From NCBI RefSeq assembly GCF_006352065.1, contig NZ_CP040915.1, positions 2,976,001-3,040,000 on the forward strand: a DNA stretch of 64,000 nt, given 5' to 3'. The notes under the pieces are model-generated. The model saw only the letters and a program-made list of their open reading frames with translations, did not search any database and was not told the DNA's origin. Below, piece after piece: positions 54,618-63,441 of the stretch; within the stretch, counting starts at the first letter, position 1, and every line of letters begins with the position of its first letter. The DNA is from Georgenia yuyongxinii (GTDB taxonomy: Bacteria; Actinomycetota; Actinomycetes; Actinomycetales; Actinomycetaceae). A program made the position numbers and the translations under genes.

Positions 54618-54621
<4 letters not shown>
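53364..54621 (+). CDS. DUF4350 membrane protein (frame break)
   Basis: GTG 53364 overlaps the previous stop. A disordered Ala/Pro-rich N-terminus runs to about 53480, where one base is gained; the body reads WWRRHRLAVVVVVAFLLLTV (helix), then ARPLAPDNPAPDGARAAAQL and LLDDQRTALLSTGADLVVVG typical of DUF4350, with a second helix VRLQLVLAALAAAAVLLALA near 54230. About 418 residues when joined. The soluble domain faces outward. It likely works with MoxR and DUF58 proteins in an envelope-linked AAA complex, function unknown. Confidence 0.75.
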
Positions 54622-55779
<1,158 letters not shown>

Positions 55780-55780
<1 letters not shown>

Positions 55781-57072
55781 TGGTGCCCACTCCCCGGGCG
55801 GCGGCGCTGGTCGCCGCCGGCGTGGTGCCCGTGCTGCTGTGGCCGCGCTGGTCGACGTTGTGGGCGTGGCTGGCGCTGGTGGTGCTCGGGTGCCTGGTCG
55901 ACGCGGCGTTGGCCGCCCCGCCCCGTGGTGTGCGTGTCCGCCGGGAGGTGCCGGCATCGGTGCGCCTCGGCGAGCCGACGACGTCGACCCTCACCGTGGC
56001 ACATCCCGGCCCGCGGGTGCTGCGCGCCCTGGTGCGTGACGCGTGGCCGCCGTCGGCCGGTGCTTCCGGCAACCGGCACCGCGTCCGCGTGCCAGCCGGT
56101 GAGCGCCGTCGGGTGCGCACTTCCCTGGTGCCCACCCGCCGCGGCGATCGCCCCGCGGACCAGGTGACCGTCCGCGCCTTCGGCCCGCTCGGGCTGGCGG
56201 CGCGGCAGGCGTCCCTGCCCGCCCCGGCCACGCTGCGGGTGCTGCCGGCCTTCGCCTCCCGCAAGCACCTGCCCTCCCGGCTGGCCCGGCTGCGGGAGCT
56301 GGACGGCCGTGCGGCGGTCCAGCTGCGCGGGCAGGGCACGGAGTTCGACTCGCTGCGCGAGTACGTCATCGGCGACGACGTGCGCGCCATCGACTGGCGC
56401 GCCACCGCCCGCGGCGGCGACGTCGTCGTGCGCACATGGCGGCCCGAGCGGGACCGGCGAGTGCTGCTCGTGCTGGACGTCGCGCGGCTGTCCGCCGCCC
56501 GGCTGGGCGACGCGCCGCGTCTGGACGCCCAGATCGAGGCGGCGCTGCTGCTGGGGGCGCTGGCGTCACGGGCCGGGGACCGGGTGGACCTGGTGGCCAT
56601 GGACACCCAGGTGCGTGCGCGGGTGGCCGGTGTGCACGGGCCCCGCCTGGTGGGCGCGCTGGCCTCGGCGATGGCGCCGCTGGAGCCGTCGCTGGTGGAG
56701 CTGCGGTGGACCGGGGTGACGCAGGTGGTCCGTGACACCCTCTCCCAGCGGGCGCTGGTGGTGCTGCTCTCCGCGCTCGAGCCCAGCGCGGTGACCTCGG
56801 GGCTGCTGCCGGTGGCCCAGGCGCTGAGCCGGGACCACACCGTGGTCCTCGCTTCCGCTTCGGACCCGGAGGTGGAGGCGATGCGTCGGGACCGGTCCAG
56901 CTCGGAGGCGGTGTTCGACGCCGCCGCGGCCGAGCGCGGTGAGCTCGAGCGGCAGGCCGTGGCGGCCCGGCTGCGCCGGCGCGGCGTGGAGGTGGTGGAG
57001 GCGGGCCCGGACGGCCTTGCCCCGGCCCTGGTGGACACCTATCTGGCGCTCAAGGCGGCCGGTCGGCTCTGA
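55780..57072 (+). CDS. DUF58 (von Willebrand A-like) protein
   Basis: A 430-residue protein starting in the MoxR stop (TGATG). Two N-terminal helices ([18 protein letters not shown] and [19 protein letters not shown]) are followed by a beta domain and the DUF58 signature [24 protein letters not shown], then a VWA-like part with [18 protein letters not shown] and [20 protein letters not shown]. It is the partner of MoxR in this conserved operon. Unlike the genes before it, this frame is intact. Confidence 0.92.
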
Positions 57073-57191
57073 GGGGCGTTGGCGCGCGGCCTCGTTCGCC
57101 CTCCACTCCCCCTTCCGTTTGCCCACTCCCCTCCGCCTCCGCTGCCCTCCACCAGCCCGCCCCATTCTCATCGACGGCGCGCATGCCCCGT

Positions 57192-57265
57192 CATCGACCG
57201 ACTGTCGCCGGGCCGAGCGAGGGTGGCCGGCCACCGTCGCTCGGCCCGGCGACAGTCGGTCGATG
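57192..57265. repeat. Nearly perfect 74-bp palindrome
   Basis: Arms 57192-57220 and 57237-57265 are perfect 29-bp reverse complements (CATCGACCGACTGTCGCCGG and so on), and the centre GGTGGCC-GGCCACC is itself palindromic, leaving only one G-G mismatch pair. It starts 119 bases past the DUF58 stop in a 293-base gap. As RNA it would form a very stable terminator; as DNA it can form a cruciform. Confidence 0.95.
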
Positions 57266-57365
57266 GAGCGAGGCCGGGACCGAAGGGCGACGGCCCCGCC
57301 ACATCGTGACCCAAGGGCAACCGGCCGCCCTGGTGCCGCCCCCAGGGAAAGCGCAGAATCTGGCC

Positions 57366-58388
57366 ATGAGGCCCTCCGGCGCGCGGTTCAGCCGCGACAC
57401 GGGGCGGCGGACGCCGCTCGCCGCCGCGCTGGGCCTTGCGCTGGGCCTTGAACTGCTCCTCGGTGCGTGCAGCGGACCCGGTACGGGCACTGGTACCGCC
57501 GGGCCGGGCGGTCCCGCCGAGAACCCCGGCATCGTGCCCACGGAGACGGCGCCGACGCTGGTTGCCTCCTCTGGACCTCTCGCTCCCAAGCCGGTGCCCA
57601 CCGCCCACGCCGCCGCCCCGGAGCCGTCGCCGTCACCGTCGACCACGCGGCCGCCGTCCGCCGCCCCGGCAACCGCGACCGAGCCGGCACCGAGCCTGTC
57701 CACCACGCCCACGCCAGCACCGGGCCCGAGCTCCGCGGCGTCCGGTGTGCCCGCCGCCTGGCGTGGTCAGGACGTCGAGGTGCTGCCGACGTCGTCGAAC
57801 GTGGTGGCGCTGACCTTCGACGGTGGTGGGTCGGACGCGGGTGTGGCCTCGGTGCTGGCCACGCTGGACCGCTACGACGTGCCGGCGACCTTCTTCGTCA
57901 CCGGCGCCTTCGCCCGCGCCTACCCCGAGGCGGTGCGGTTGATGGCCGCCGCCGGACACCCGGTGGGCAACCACTCCGACACCCACCCGTCGTTCCCGGA
58001 CAGCACGAATAGCGAGATCCGTGACCAGCTGGGAAGCGCCGAGGCGTCGATCGCCGCGGTGACCGGCCGCAGCACCAAGCCGCTGTTCCGCTTCCCGTTC
58101 GGCGCCCGCACGCCCGCGGACATCGCCATCGTCAACGACGCCGGGTACATCCCCTTCCGCTGGACCGTGGACTCGCTCGGCTGGCAGGGCACCGCCAAGG
58201 GGCTCACCGCCGACGGCGTGCGCCAGCGGGTGCTCGACGCCGCCCGCCCTGGGGAGATCGTGCTCATGCACGTCGGCGCCAACCCGGACGACGGCACCAC
58301 CTTCGACGCCGACGCGCTGCCCGGCATCATCGAGGGCTTCCAGGCCATGGGGTACGGGTTCGTGAACCTGCGGGAGTTCGTGGGCTGA
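57366..58388 (+). CDS. Polysaccharide deacetylase lipoprotein (NodB/CE4)
   Basis: A 340-residue lipoprotein. The lipobox is LLLGAC, followed by a long Pro/Ser/Thr/Ala linker (residues 40-130) and a CE4 domain with VALTFDGGGSD (Motif 1), GNHSDTHPSF (metal histidines), PLFRFPFGARTP and EIVLMHVGANPDDG. Motif 1 has GGG where most have DDGP, but the metal residues needed are present. It probably deacetylates peptidoglycan or cell-wall glycans. ATG 57366 has AGAATCT 5-7 nt ahead and no ribosome site. It is inserted between DUF58 and SpoIIM genes that are adjacent in mycobacteria. Confidence 0.9.
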   Translation: MRPSGARFSRDTGRRTPLAAALGLALGLELLLGACSGPGTGTGTAGPGGPAENPGIVPTETAPTLVASSGPLAPKPVPTAHAAAPEPSPSPSTTRPPSAAPATATEPAPSLSTTPTPAPGPSSAASGVPAAWRGQDVEVLPTSSNVVALTFDGGGSDAGVASVLATLDRYDVPATFFVTGAFARAYPEAVRLMAAAGHPVGNHSDTHPSFPDSTNSEIRDQLGSAEASIAAVTGRSTKPLFRFPFGARTPADIAIVNDAGYIPFRWTVDSLGWQGTAKGLTADGVRQRVLDAARPGEIVLMHVGANPDDGTTFDADALPGIIEGFQAMGYGFVNLREFVG

Positions 58389-58411
58389 GCAGCCGGCTCC
58401 GCAGGAGTCCC

Positions 58412-58429
58412 GCTCGCGTCGCCGCGAGC
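58412..58429. terminator. Hairpin between convergent deacetylase and SpoIIM genes
   Basis: GCTCGCG (58412-58418) pairs with CGCGAGC (58423-58429) around TCGC. Short and without T-run. Confidence 0.45.
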
Positions 58430-58436
58430 CGCGCGC

Positions 58437-59453
58437 TCAGCCCGCCTGCGCCAGCGTGTGCCCGGCGAGGTCCTCCTCGAGGTCGCCGGTCTCCCCCGCG
58501 GCCACGGCCCGCCGGCCCAGCACGATCGTGTAGGCCCAGTACCCGGCGAGCACCAGCGCACCGATGGCGACCTTCGCCCAGCCCGGCAGTGCCGACGGCG
58601 TCACGAAGCCCTCCACCAGCCCGGAGACGGCGAGCACGAGCACCAGCCCGACCGCCACGGTGATCAGCGCCCGGCCCTCCTCGGCCAGCGCCCGGGCCCG
58701 TGTGCGCCGGCCCGGCGCCACCGCCGTCCAGAACAGCTTCAGCCCCGTGCCACCGGCGATGAAGATCGCCGTGAGCTCCATGAGGCCGTGCGGGAGGATC
58801 AGCCCGAAGAACACCGTCAGGTCTCCGTGGGCCGCCATGATCGCACCCGCCTGCCCCACGCCGATCGCGTTGGCGCCGAGCACGTAGACGGGAAAGACCC
58901 CGGTGATGCCCAGGCCGATGCACTGGGCGGCGATCCAGGCGTTGTTGGTCCACACCTGTGCGGCGAAGTCCGGCGCGGGGAAGTTGGAGTAGTACGCGGC
59001 GAAGGCCTCGTCGGCGTACCGCTCGAGCTCCGCCGGGCTGCCCAGACCGGCCAGGACCGCCGGCGTGCTCGCGGTCCACGCGCCCACGACGACGGCGAGC
59101 GCCACGAACGCCACCATCACCACAACCGTCCACCACCGCACCCGGTAGAACGCGGCGGGCAGCGAGACGACGAAGAAGCGGGCGACGTCGGACAGGCGCA
59201 GCTCGTGGGCGCCGGCGATCCGGCCGCGGGCCAGCCCGAGCAGGGCGGACAGGCGCCCGACGAGGTACGGGTCGGGGGCGGCGGTGCGCACGGCGGAGAG
59301 GTGCCCGGCGGTGGCTTGGTAGAGGCGCACGAGCTCGTCGGCCTCGGCACCGGTCAGCCGCCGCTGCTTGCTGAGCTGCTCGAGCCGATCCCAGTCGGCC
59401 TCGTGCACCGCGGCGAAGGCGTCGGTGTCCACAGCCGTTACCCTGCCACACAT
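58437..59453 (-). CDS. Stage II sporulation protein M-like membrane protein
   Basis: A 338-residue protein with a 100-residue cytoplasmic N-terminus (FAAVHEADWDRLEQLSKQRR) and five to six membrane helices; APDFAAQVWTNNAWIAAQCI and PHGLMELTAIFIAGGTGLKL are the SpoIIM family blocks. Non-sporulating actinobacteria keep it beside RDD and MoxR genes, perhaps for membrane or wall remodelling. The ATG at 59453 has GGGAGGGGG ahead; GTG 59432 is a second choice. Its start codon shares the CATG palindrome with the divergent RDD gene. Confidence 0.9.
   Translation of the reverse strand: MCGRVTAVDTDAFAAVHEADWDRLEQLSKQRRLTGAEADELVRLYQATAGHLSAVRTAAPDPYLVGRLSALLGLARGRIAGAHELRLSDVARFFVVSLPAAFYRVRWWTVVVMVAFVALAVVVGAWTASTPAVLAGLGSPAELERYADEAFAAYYSNFPAPDFAAQVWTNNAWIAAQCIGLGITGVFPVYVLGANAIGVGQAGAIMAAHGDLTVFFGLILPHGLMELTAIFIAGGTGLKLFWTAVAPGRRTRARALAEEGRALITVAVGLVLVLAVSGLVEGFVTPSALPGWAKVAIGALVLAGYWAYTIVLGRRAVAAGETGDLEEDLAGHTLAQAG
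59439..59444 (+). promoter_or_regulatory. -10-like TACCCT of the RDD gene, probable leaderless start
   Basis: TACCCT lies 7 nt before ATG 59452 and falls inside the 5' coding region of the divergent SpoIIM gene. Confidence 0.4.
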
Positions 59454-60315
59454 GACCACCCCCTCCCGGCGCACCGGTCCGGAGGCCGCACTGACACGTG
59501 CCCGGCTCCACGAGGACCTCATCGTCACCGGGGAGGCCGTGGCGCTGGAGGTGCGGCCCACCTCCGTGGGCCTGCGGGTGCTCGGGGCGATGGTCGACGC
59601 CGTCGTCTACGTTCTCGCGGCCGTGGGGCTGATCGCGCTGGCCACCCAACTGCTCGAGGGACTGAACGAGGCCCAGCTGGGCGTGGTGCAGGTGAGTACC
59701 TTCGCCGTCGTCATGGTGATCGCGCCGACGGCGGTCGAGACGCTCAGCCGCGGGCGGTCCCTGGGCAAGCTCGCCACCGGCATCCGGGTGGTCCGCGACG
59801 ACGGCGGACCGGTGCGTCTGCGGCACGCGCTGGCGCGGGCGCTGACCGGCGTGGGCGAGCTGTGGCTGTCGGCCGGCTCGATCGCCGTCATCGCGGCGGC
59901 GGTGAACAAGCGCGGCAAACGGCTCGGCGACCTCCTCGCCGGCACCTACGCGGTGCGGGTGCGCGAGGGCGCCCGCCGCCCCGCCCCGCTGATGATGCCG
60001 CCGGAGCTGGCCGCGTGGGCGGCCGGCGCGGACATCCGGGCCCTGCCGGACGGTCTGGGGCTCGCCGCACGCACCTACGCCTCGCGTACCTCGATGACCC
60101 CGCAGCACCGGGCCGAGCTGGGCGCGCGGCTGGCCGCGCAGGTGGAGCCGTTCGTGGCCCCGCCGCCGCCCTGGGGCACCGCGCCCGAGCGATTCCTCAC
60201 CGCGGTGCTCGTGGCGCGGCGGGACCGGGAGTACGCGGCCGGGCTGCGCGCGCGGGAGCGGGAGACGACCGAGGCGGCGCAGATCGCCCGCCTCCCCCAC
60301 GAGATCCCCGGCTGA
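59452..60315 (+). CDS. RDD-family membrane protein
   Basis: A 287-residue protein. Three helices with the RDD signature residues (VGLRVLGAMVDAVVYVLAA, ETLSRGRSLGKLATGIRVVR, GKRLGDLLAGTYAVRV) are followed by a 110-residue soluble tail rich in Arg and Ala. RDD proteins are small membrane proteins of uncertain activity, some acting as transporters. The pair SpoIIM/RDD in divergent order matches mycobacteria. Confidence 0.92.
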   Translation: MTTPSRRTGPEAALTRARLHEDLIVTGEAVALEVRPTSVGLRVLGAMVDAVVYVLAAVGLIALATQLLEGLNEAQLGVVQVSTFAVVMVIAPTAVETLSRGRSLGKLATGIRVVRDDGGPVRLRHALARALTGVGELWLSAGSIAVIAAAVNKRGKRLGDLLAGTYAVRVREGARRPAPLMMPPELAAWAAGADIRALPDGLGLAARTYASRTSMTPQHRAELGARLAAQVEPFVAPPPPWGTAPERFLTAVLVARRDREYAAGLRARERETTEAAQIARLPHEIPG

Positions 60316-60329
60316 CCGGCCCCAGCCCC

Positions 60330-60398
60330 GCGAGACGTCAACTCCTCCACGAGACGTCAGGTCCTCCACGAGACGTCAAGTCCTCCACGAGACGTCAC
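60330..60398. repeat. 19-bp tandem repeat array, locus 4 (3.6 units, variant)
   Basis: Units start at 60330, 60349, 60368 and 60387 and read ACGAGACGTCAACTCCTCC, with changes only in two bases after GTCA (AA, GG, AG). It lies between the convergent RDD and glycolipid-binding genes, 15 bases after the RDD stop. The core is GACGTC here, not GATGTC. Confidence 0.9.
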
Positions 60399-60409
60399 CG
60401 GCCGCGTTC

Positions 60410-61015
60410 CTATCGCACGCGCACGGCCAGGCCCGGGTAGTCGACCACCAGCCCGGCACCGTCGAACCGAAGCTCATGGGCCGTGTCGAACGTCGGCGCG
60501 GCATAGGCGAACCGTCGCTCACCCCCTGGCAACCGCTCGTAGGTCTGCTCGAGCCGTTCCACGGCGAGTCCGTCCGCACGGACGTACGCCGCGGGCGCGG
60601 CCGCCGGCTCGCCTGGCGCCAGCGGCAAACGGTGGACCGGCAGAGAGTTGGTCATCGCCGAGGCCTCGAGGTCGACGTCCAGGCAACCCTGCAGCCGAGG
60701 CGCCGGGCGCCCGTCCACCCGCCAGCTGCCGTGGGCGTCGCCCTCCAGCTCGACGTGGAACAGCCCGGCCACGGACCGCGAGGTCACCCGGGCGTGCAGG
60801 GTGCGCCATCCGGCGTCGACCTCGATCGTGTACTCCACTATCCACGCCTGACCAGCCTCAACGGCGGCGGTGCTGCCCTGCAACCGCCAGCCAGACCCGT
60901 GCCGCCGGAAGAACGTGACTTCGAACCCCTCGCGTGCGTCGTTATGACGCCAGGCGGCCACTGACGGTGGCGACTGCCAGGCGCCAGCCGCTGCAGACGG
61001 CGTCGGTGCCGTCAC
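60410..61015 (-). CDS. Putative glycolipid-binding domain protein (DUF1089-like)
   Basis: A 201-residue protein from GTG 61015, with GGAGGG 8 nt ahead; the frame extends to 61051. Family blocks are WIVEYTIEVDAGWRTLHARV, CLDVDLEASAMTNSLPVHRL and RFDGAGLVVDYPGLAVRV, plus the EQTYERLPGGERRFAYAAPT segment. Related proteins bind glycolipids in a lipocalin-like barrel. No signal peptide. Role unknown. It lies between two arrays of the 19-bp repeat. Confidence 0.85.
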   Translation of the reverse strand: MTAPTPSAAAGAWQSPPSVAAWRHNDAREGFEVTFFRRHGSGWRLQGSTAAVEAGQAWIVEYTIEVDAGWRTLHARVTSRSVAGLFHVELEGDAHGSWRVDGRPAPRLQGCLDVDLEASAMTNSLPVHRLPLAPGEPAAAPAAYVRADGLAVERLEQTYERLPGGERRFAYAAPTFDTAHELRFDGAGLVVDYPGLAVRVR

Positions 61016-61115
61016 TGGGCGTCCCTCCGAAGTGGTGACACCGGCGAGCACGCGCCCGCCCTAGACCGGCCCGGGCCGGCGCCTCGTGATGTGAGAGCGA
61101 CGAGCCACGCGGCCA

Positions 61116-61175
61116 TGACATCTCGCGGAGGAGTTGACATCTCGACATCTCGCGGAGGAGTTGACATCTCGCCGG
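61116..61175. repeat. 19-bp repeat array, locus 5 (with an 8-bp insertion)
   Basis: TGACATCTCGCGGAGGAGT occurs at 61116-61134; the next unit (61135-61161) contains an extra GACATCTC, and a partial TGACATCTCG follows at 61162. Read on the minus strand it has the GAGATGTCA core. It is in the 178-base gap between the glycolipid-binding and isochorismatase genes. Confidence 0.88.
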
Positions 61176-61193
61176 CATGTTGGCGGAGGCCTC

Positions 61194-61709
61194 TCAGAAC
61201 CGCACCTCCTCGACGGGCACGATCGCCACGCCCTCGGCGGCGAGCTCCTCCTCGACGGCGCGCGCCAGCTCGGTGGCCGGGGCCTCGTCGTCGTACGTGG
61301 CGTGCGCGCCGCTGGGGATCGTCACGCGGAAGCCGGCCTGCAGGGCCGAGCGGCTGGTGGCGCGCACGCAGTAGTCGCTCTGCATGCCGGCGATGACGAG
61401 GTGGTCGACGCCGCGGCCGCGCAGGGTGTCGGCGAGGTCGTCGTTGGCGGCGAACGTGTCGGAGGCGGTCTTGCGCAGCGTGAGCTCGCCGGGCCGGGTG
61501 TCGAAGACCAGCCCCCAGCCGGCGGTTCCCGGCTCGTCGGGGTACCCAGGACGGCCGTCGTTCTGCACGTGGATCACCGGGCTGCCGGCCGCCCGGGCCC
61601 GGGCGAGGAGGTCCGCGAGCGCGGCGCGCACGGTCGTGGCCGCCGGTACCGCGCCGGCGCCCTCGAGCACGGTGCGTTGGGCGTCGAGCACGAGCAGCGC
61701 CGTCGTCAT
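61194..61709 (-). CDS. Isochorismatase-like cysteine hydrolase
   Basis: A 171-residue enzyme from ATG 61709. The Asp-Lys-Cys triad is in LLVLDAQRT (Asp8), RKTASDTFA and VIAGMQSDYCVRATSRSAL. Family members hydrolyse amides such as nicotinamide or N-carbamoyl compounds, or isochorismate; the pocket does not tell which. A VIHVQNDGRPGYPDEPGTAG segment is typical of this subgroup. It stands alone between a repeat array and the divergent TetR gene. Confidence 0.9.
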   Translation of the reverse strand: MTTALLVLDAQRTVLEGAGAVPAATTVRAALADLLARARAAGSPVIHVQNDGRPGYPDEPGTAGWGLVFDTRPGELTLRKTASDTFAANDDLADTLRGRGVDHLVIAGMQSDYCVRATSRSALQAGFRVTIPSGAHATYDDEAPATELARAVEEELAAEGVAIVPVEEVRF

Positions 61710-61797
61710 GACCATCAGTGTCGCCCCCGACGGCGGCGCGAACCAGAGCGAATTGTGCCTTCTCCCGGACCACCTGTGACTTCTCGACACCAACTGA

Positions 61798-61828
61798 ACA
61801 CGCGTGTAGCGTCTTGAACATGAGTTCA
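61798..61828 (+). promoter_or_regulatory. Promoter/operator of the tetR-ABC operon
   Basis: ACACGCGTGT (61798-61807) is a perfect palindrome; TAGCGT (61807-61812) is a -10-like hexamer 7 nt before ATG 61820; TGAAC-ATGA-GTTCA (61815-61828) is a perfect 5-4-5 dyad spanning the start codon. The dyads are candidate TetR operators, and repression would block a leaderless transcript. Confidence 0.55.
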
Positions 61829-62524
61829 GCCCGGTCCTCGCGGACCGCGGCGGACCTGACCGCCCGGGCCCGGATCCGCGACGCGGCCATCCGTCGCTTC
61901 GCCACGGAGGGCATGAACGCCTCGCTCCGCAGGGTCGCCGCGGACGCCGGGGTCAGCGCGGCACTGATCCTTCACCACTTCGGCTCGCGCGCCGGACTGC
62001 GCACGGCCTGCGACGAGCACGTGCTCGCCGAGATCCGCGAGACCAAGTCCGCGGTGCTCGGCACGGGGGGCGGCAACGGCGGCGCCGCGGGCGTCATGCT
62101 GGCGCAGCTCGCCCAGGTCGAGGGCTACGCCCCGCTGGTGGGTTACGTCCTGCGCTGCATGCAGTCCGGCGGCACGCTCGCGGCCGACTTCGTCGAGCAC
62201 CTCGTCGCCGACGCCGTCGCCTACCTCGAGGAGGCGGTGGCCGCCGGCACCGTCCGGCCCAGCCGCGGTCCGGAGGCCCGGGCCCGGCTGCTGGTCGAGC
62301 AGGGCATCGGCGCCCTCCTCCTCCAGCTCCCCGCCCACCAGGACCACCTCGACCTCCGGGAGCTGCCCGGCTGGCTGCGTGGCTACATGGACCGCATCGC
62401 CCTGCCGCTCCTCGAGCTTTACACCGAACCCCTGCTCATGGACGCCAGCCTGCTCGACGCCTACCTCGCGACGAGCACCCCCGCACATCCGGCCGACCCA
62501 TCCCCCATCCGGAGCTCCTCATGA
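61820..62524 (+). CDS. TetR/AcrR-family regulator
   Basis: A 234-residue repressor. The HTH is [20 protein letters not shown] then [20 protein letters not shown], with a ligand domain typical of regulators next to polyketide-type exporters. It likely represses the operon by binding the dyads at its own start. The start ATG 61820 is within the operator. Its stop overlaps the ABC ATPase start (ATGA). Confidence 0.93.
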   Translation: MSSARSSRTAADLTARARIRDAAIRRFATEGMNASLRRVAADAGVSAALILHHFGSRAGLRTACDEHVLAEIRETKSAVLGTGGGNGGAAGVMLAQLAQVEGYAPLVGYVLRCMQSGGTLAADFVEHLVADAVAYLEEAVAAGTVRPSRGPEARARLLVEQGIGALLLQLPAHQDHLDLRELPGWLRGYMDRIALPLLELYTEPLLMDASLLDAYLATSTPAHPADPSPIRSSS

Positions 62525-63441
62525 CCGATCTTGCCCTCGAGGCCCGCGGCCTCGAGAAGTCCTTCGGCACCACCCGCGCCCTCGACGGCTTCGACCTGAC
62601 CGTGCGCACCGGCGAGGTCGCCGGCTTCCTCGGACCCAACGGCGCCGGGAAGTCGACAACCATCCGCGTGCTGCTCGGGCTGCTGCGCGCCGACGCCGGC
62701 ACCGCCCGGGTGCTTGGCCGCGACCCGTGGGTGGACGCCGTCGACGTGCACCGCCGCTCCGCCTACGTGGCCGGTGACACCACCCTGTGGCCCAACCTCA
62801 CCGGCGGGGAGACCATCGACCTGCTCACCCGCCTGCACGGCGGCCCGGCCCGCACCCGACGGCGCGCCGAGCTGCTCGAGCGGTTCGAGCTCGACCCCAC
62901 CAAGAAGGCCCGCACCTACTCCAAGGGCAACCGGCAGAAGGTGGCCCTCGTCGCGGCGCTGGCCTCCGACGCCGAGCTGTTCCTGCTCGACGAGCCGACC
63001 GCCGGCCTCGACCCCCTCATGGAGGCCGTCTTCACCGACGAGGTGCGCGCGCTGCAGAGTCAGGGGCGCACGGTGCTGCTCTCCAGCCACATCCTCGCCG
63101 AGGTGGAGAAGCTCTGCGACACCGTGACGATCATCCGCGCGGGCCGCGCCGTCGAGACCGGCACCCTCGCCCAGCTGCGCCATCTCACCCGCTCCACCAT
63201 CACCGCGACGACGACGGCGGACCTTGCCTCCCTGCGCACGTTGCCCGGGGTCCACCACCTGACCCATTCGGGCGGCTACCTCGCCTTCGACGTCGACGAC
63301 GTGCACATCGCCGCCGTCCTACGGGTGCTGGCCGACACGGGCGTGCAGAACCTCACCATCGCCCCGCCGTCGCTGGAGGAGCTCTTCCTGCGCCACTACG
63401 GCGACGAGCTCCGCGCACCCGAGGAGGTACCGGTGCGATGA
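62521..63441 (+). CDS. ABC transporter ATP-binding protein (drug-export type)
   Basis: A 306-residue ATPase. Walker [22 protein letters not shown]/loop region, signature-like [20 protein letters not shown] and Walker [20 protein letters not shown] are seen; the signature YSKGNRQK replaces LSGGQ, as in many DrrA-type and BcrA-type exporters. Coupled by four-base overlaps to the regulator and to the permease. It likely exports a toxic lipophilic compound. Confidence 0.94.
   Translation: MTDLALEARGLEKSFGTTRALDGFDLTVRTGEVAGFLGPNGAGKSTTIRVLLGLLRADAGTARVLGRDPWVDAVDVHRRSAYVAGDTTLWPNLTGGETIDLLTRLHGGPARTRRRAELLERFELDPTKKARTYSKGNRQKVALVAALASDAELFLLDEPTAGLDPLMEAVFTDEVRALQSQGRTVLLSSHILAEVEKLCDTVTIIRAGRAVETGTLAQLRHLTRSTITATTTADLASLRTLPGVHHLTHSGGYLAFDVDDVHIAAVLRVLADTGVQNLTIAPPSLEELFLRHYGDELRAPEEVPVR

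Noticed and set aside
57192-57265. Phage attachment site or integron attC
   Set aside because: No integrase, no tRNA and no duplicated core nearby; symmetry is too perfect for attC.
58327-60369. A 680-codon minus-strand frame covering SpoIIM and RDD
   Set aside because: It is out of frame with SpoIIM over its length and its translation is Arg/Gly-rich noise.
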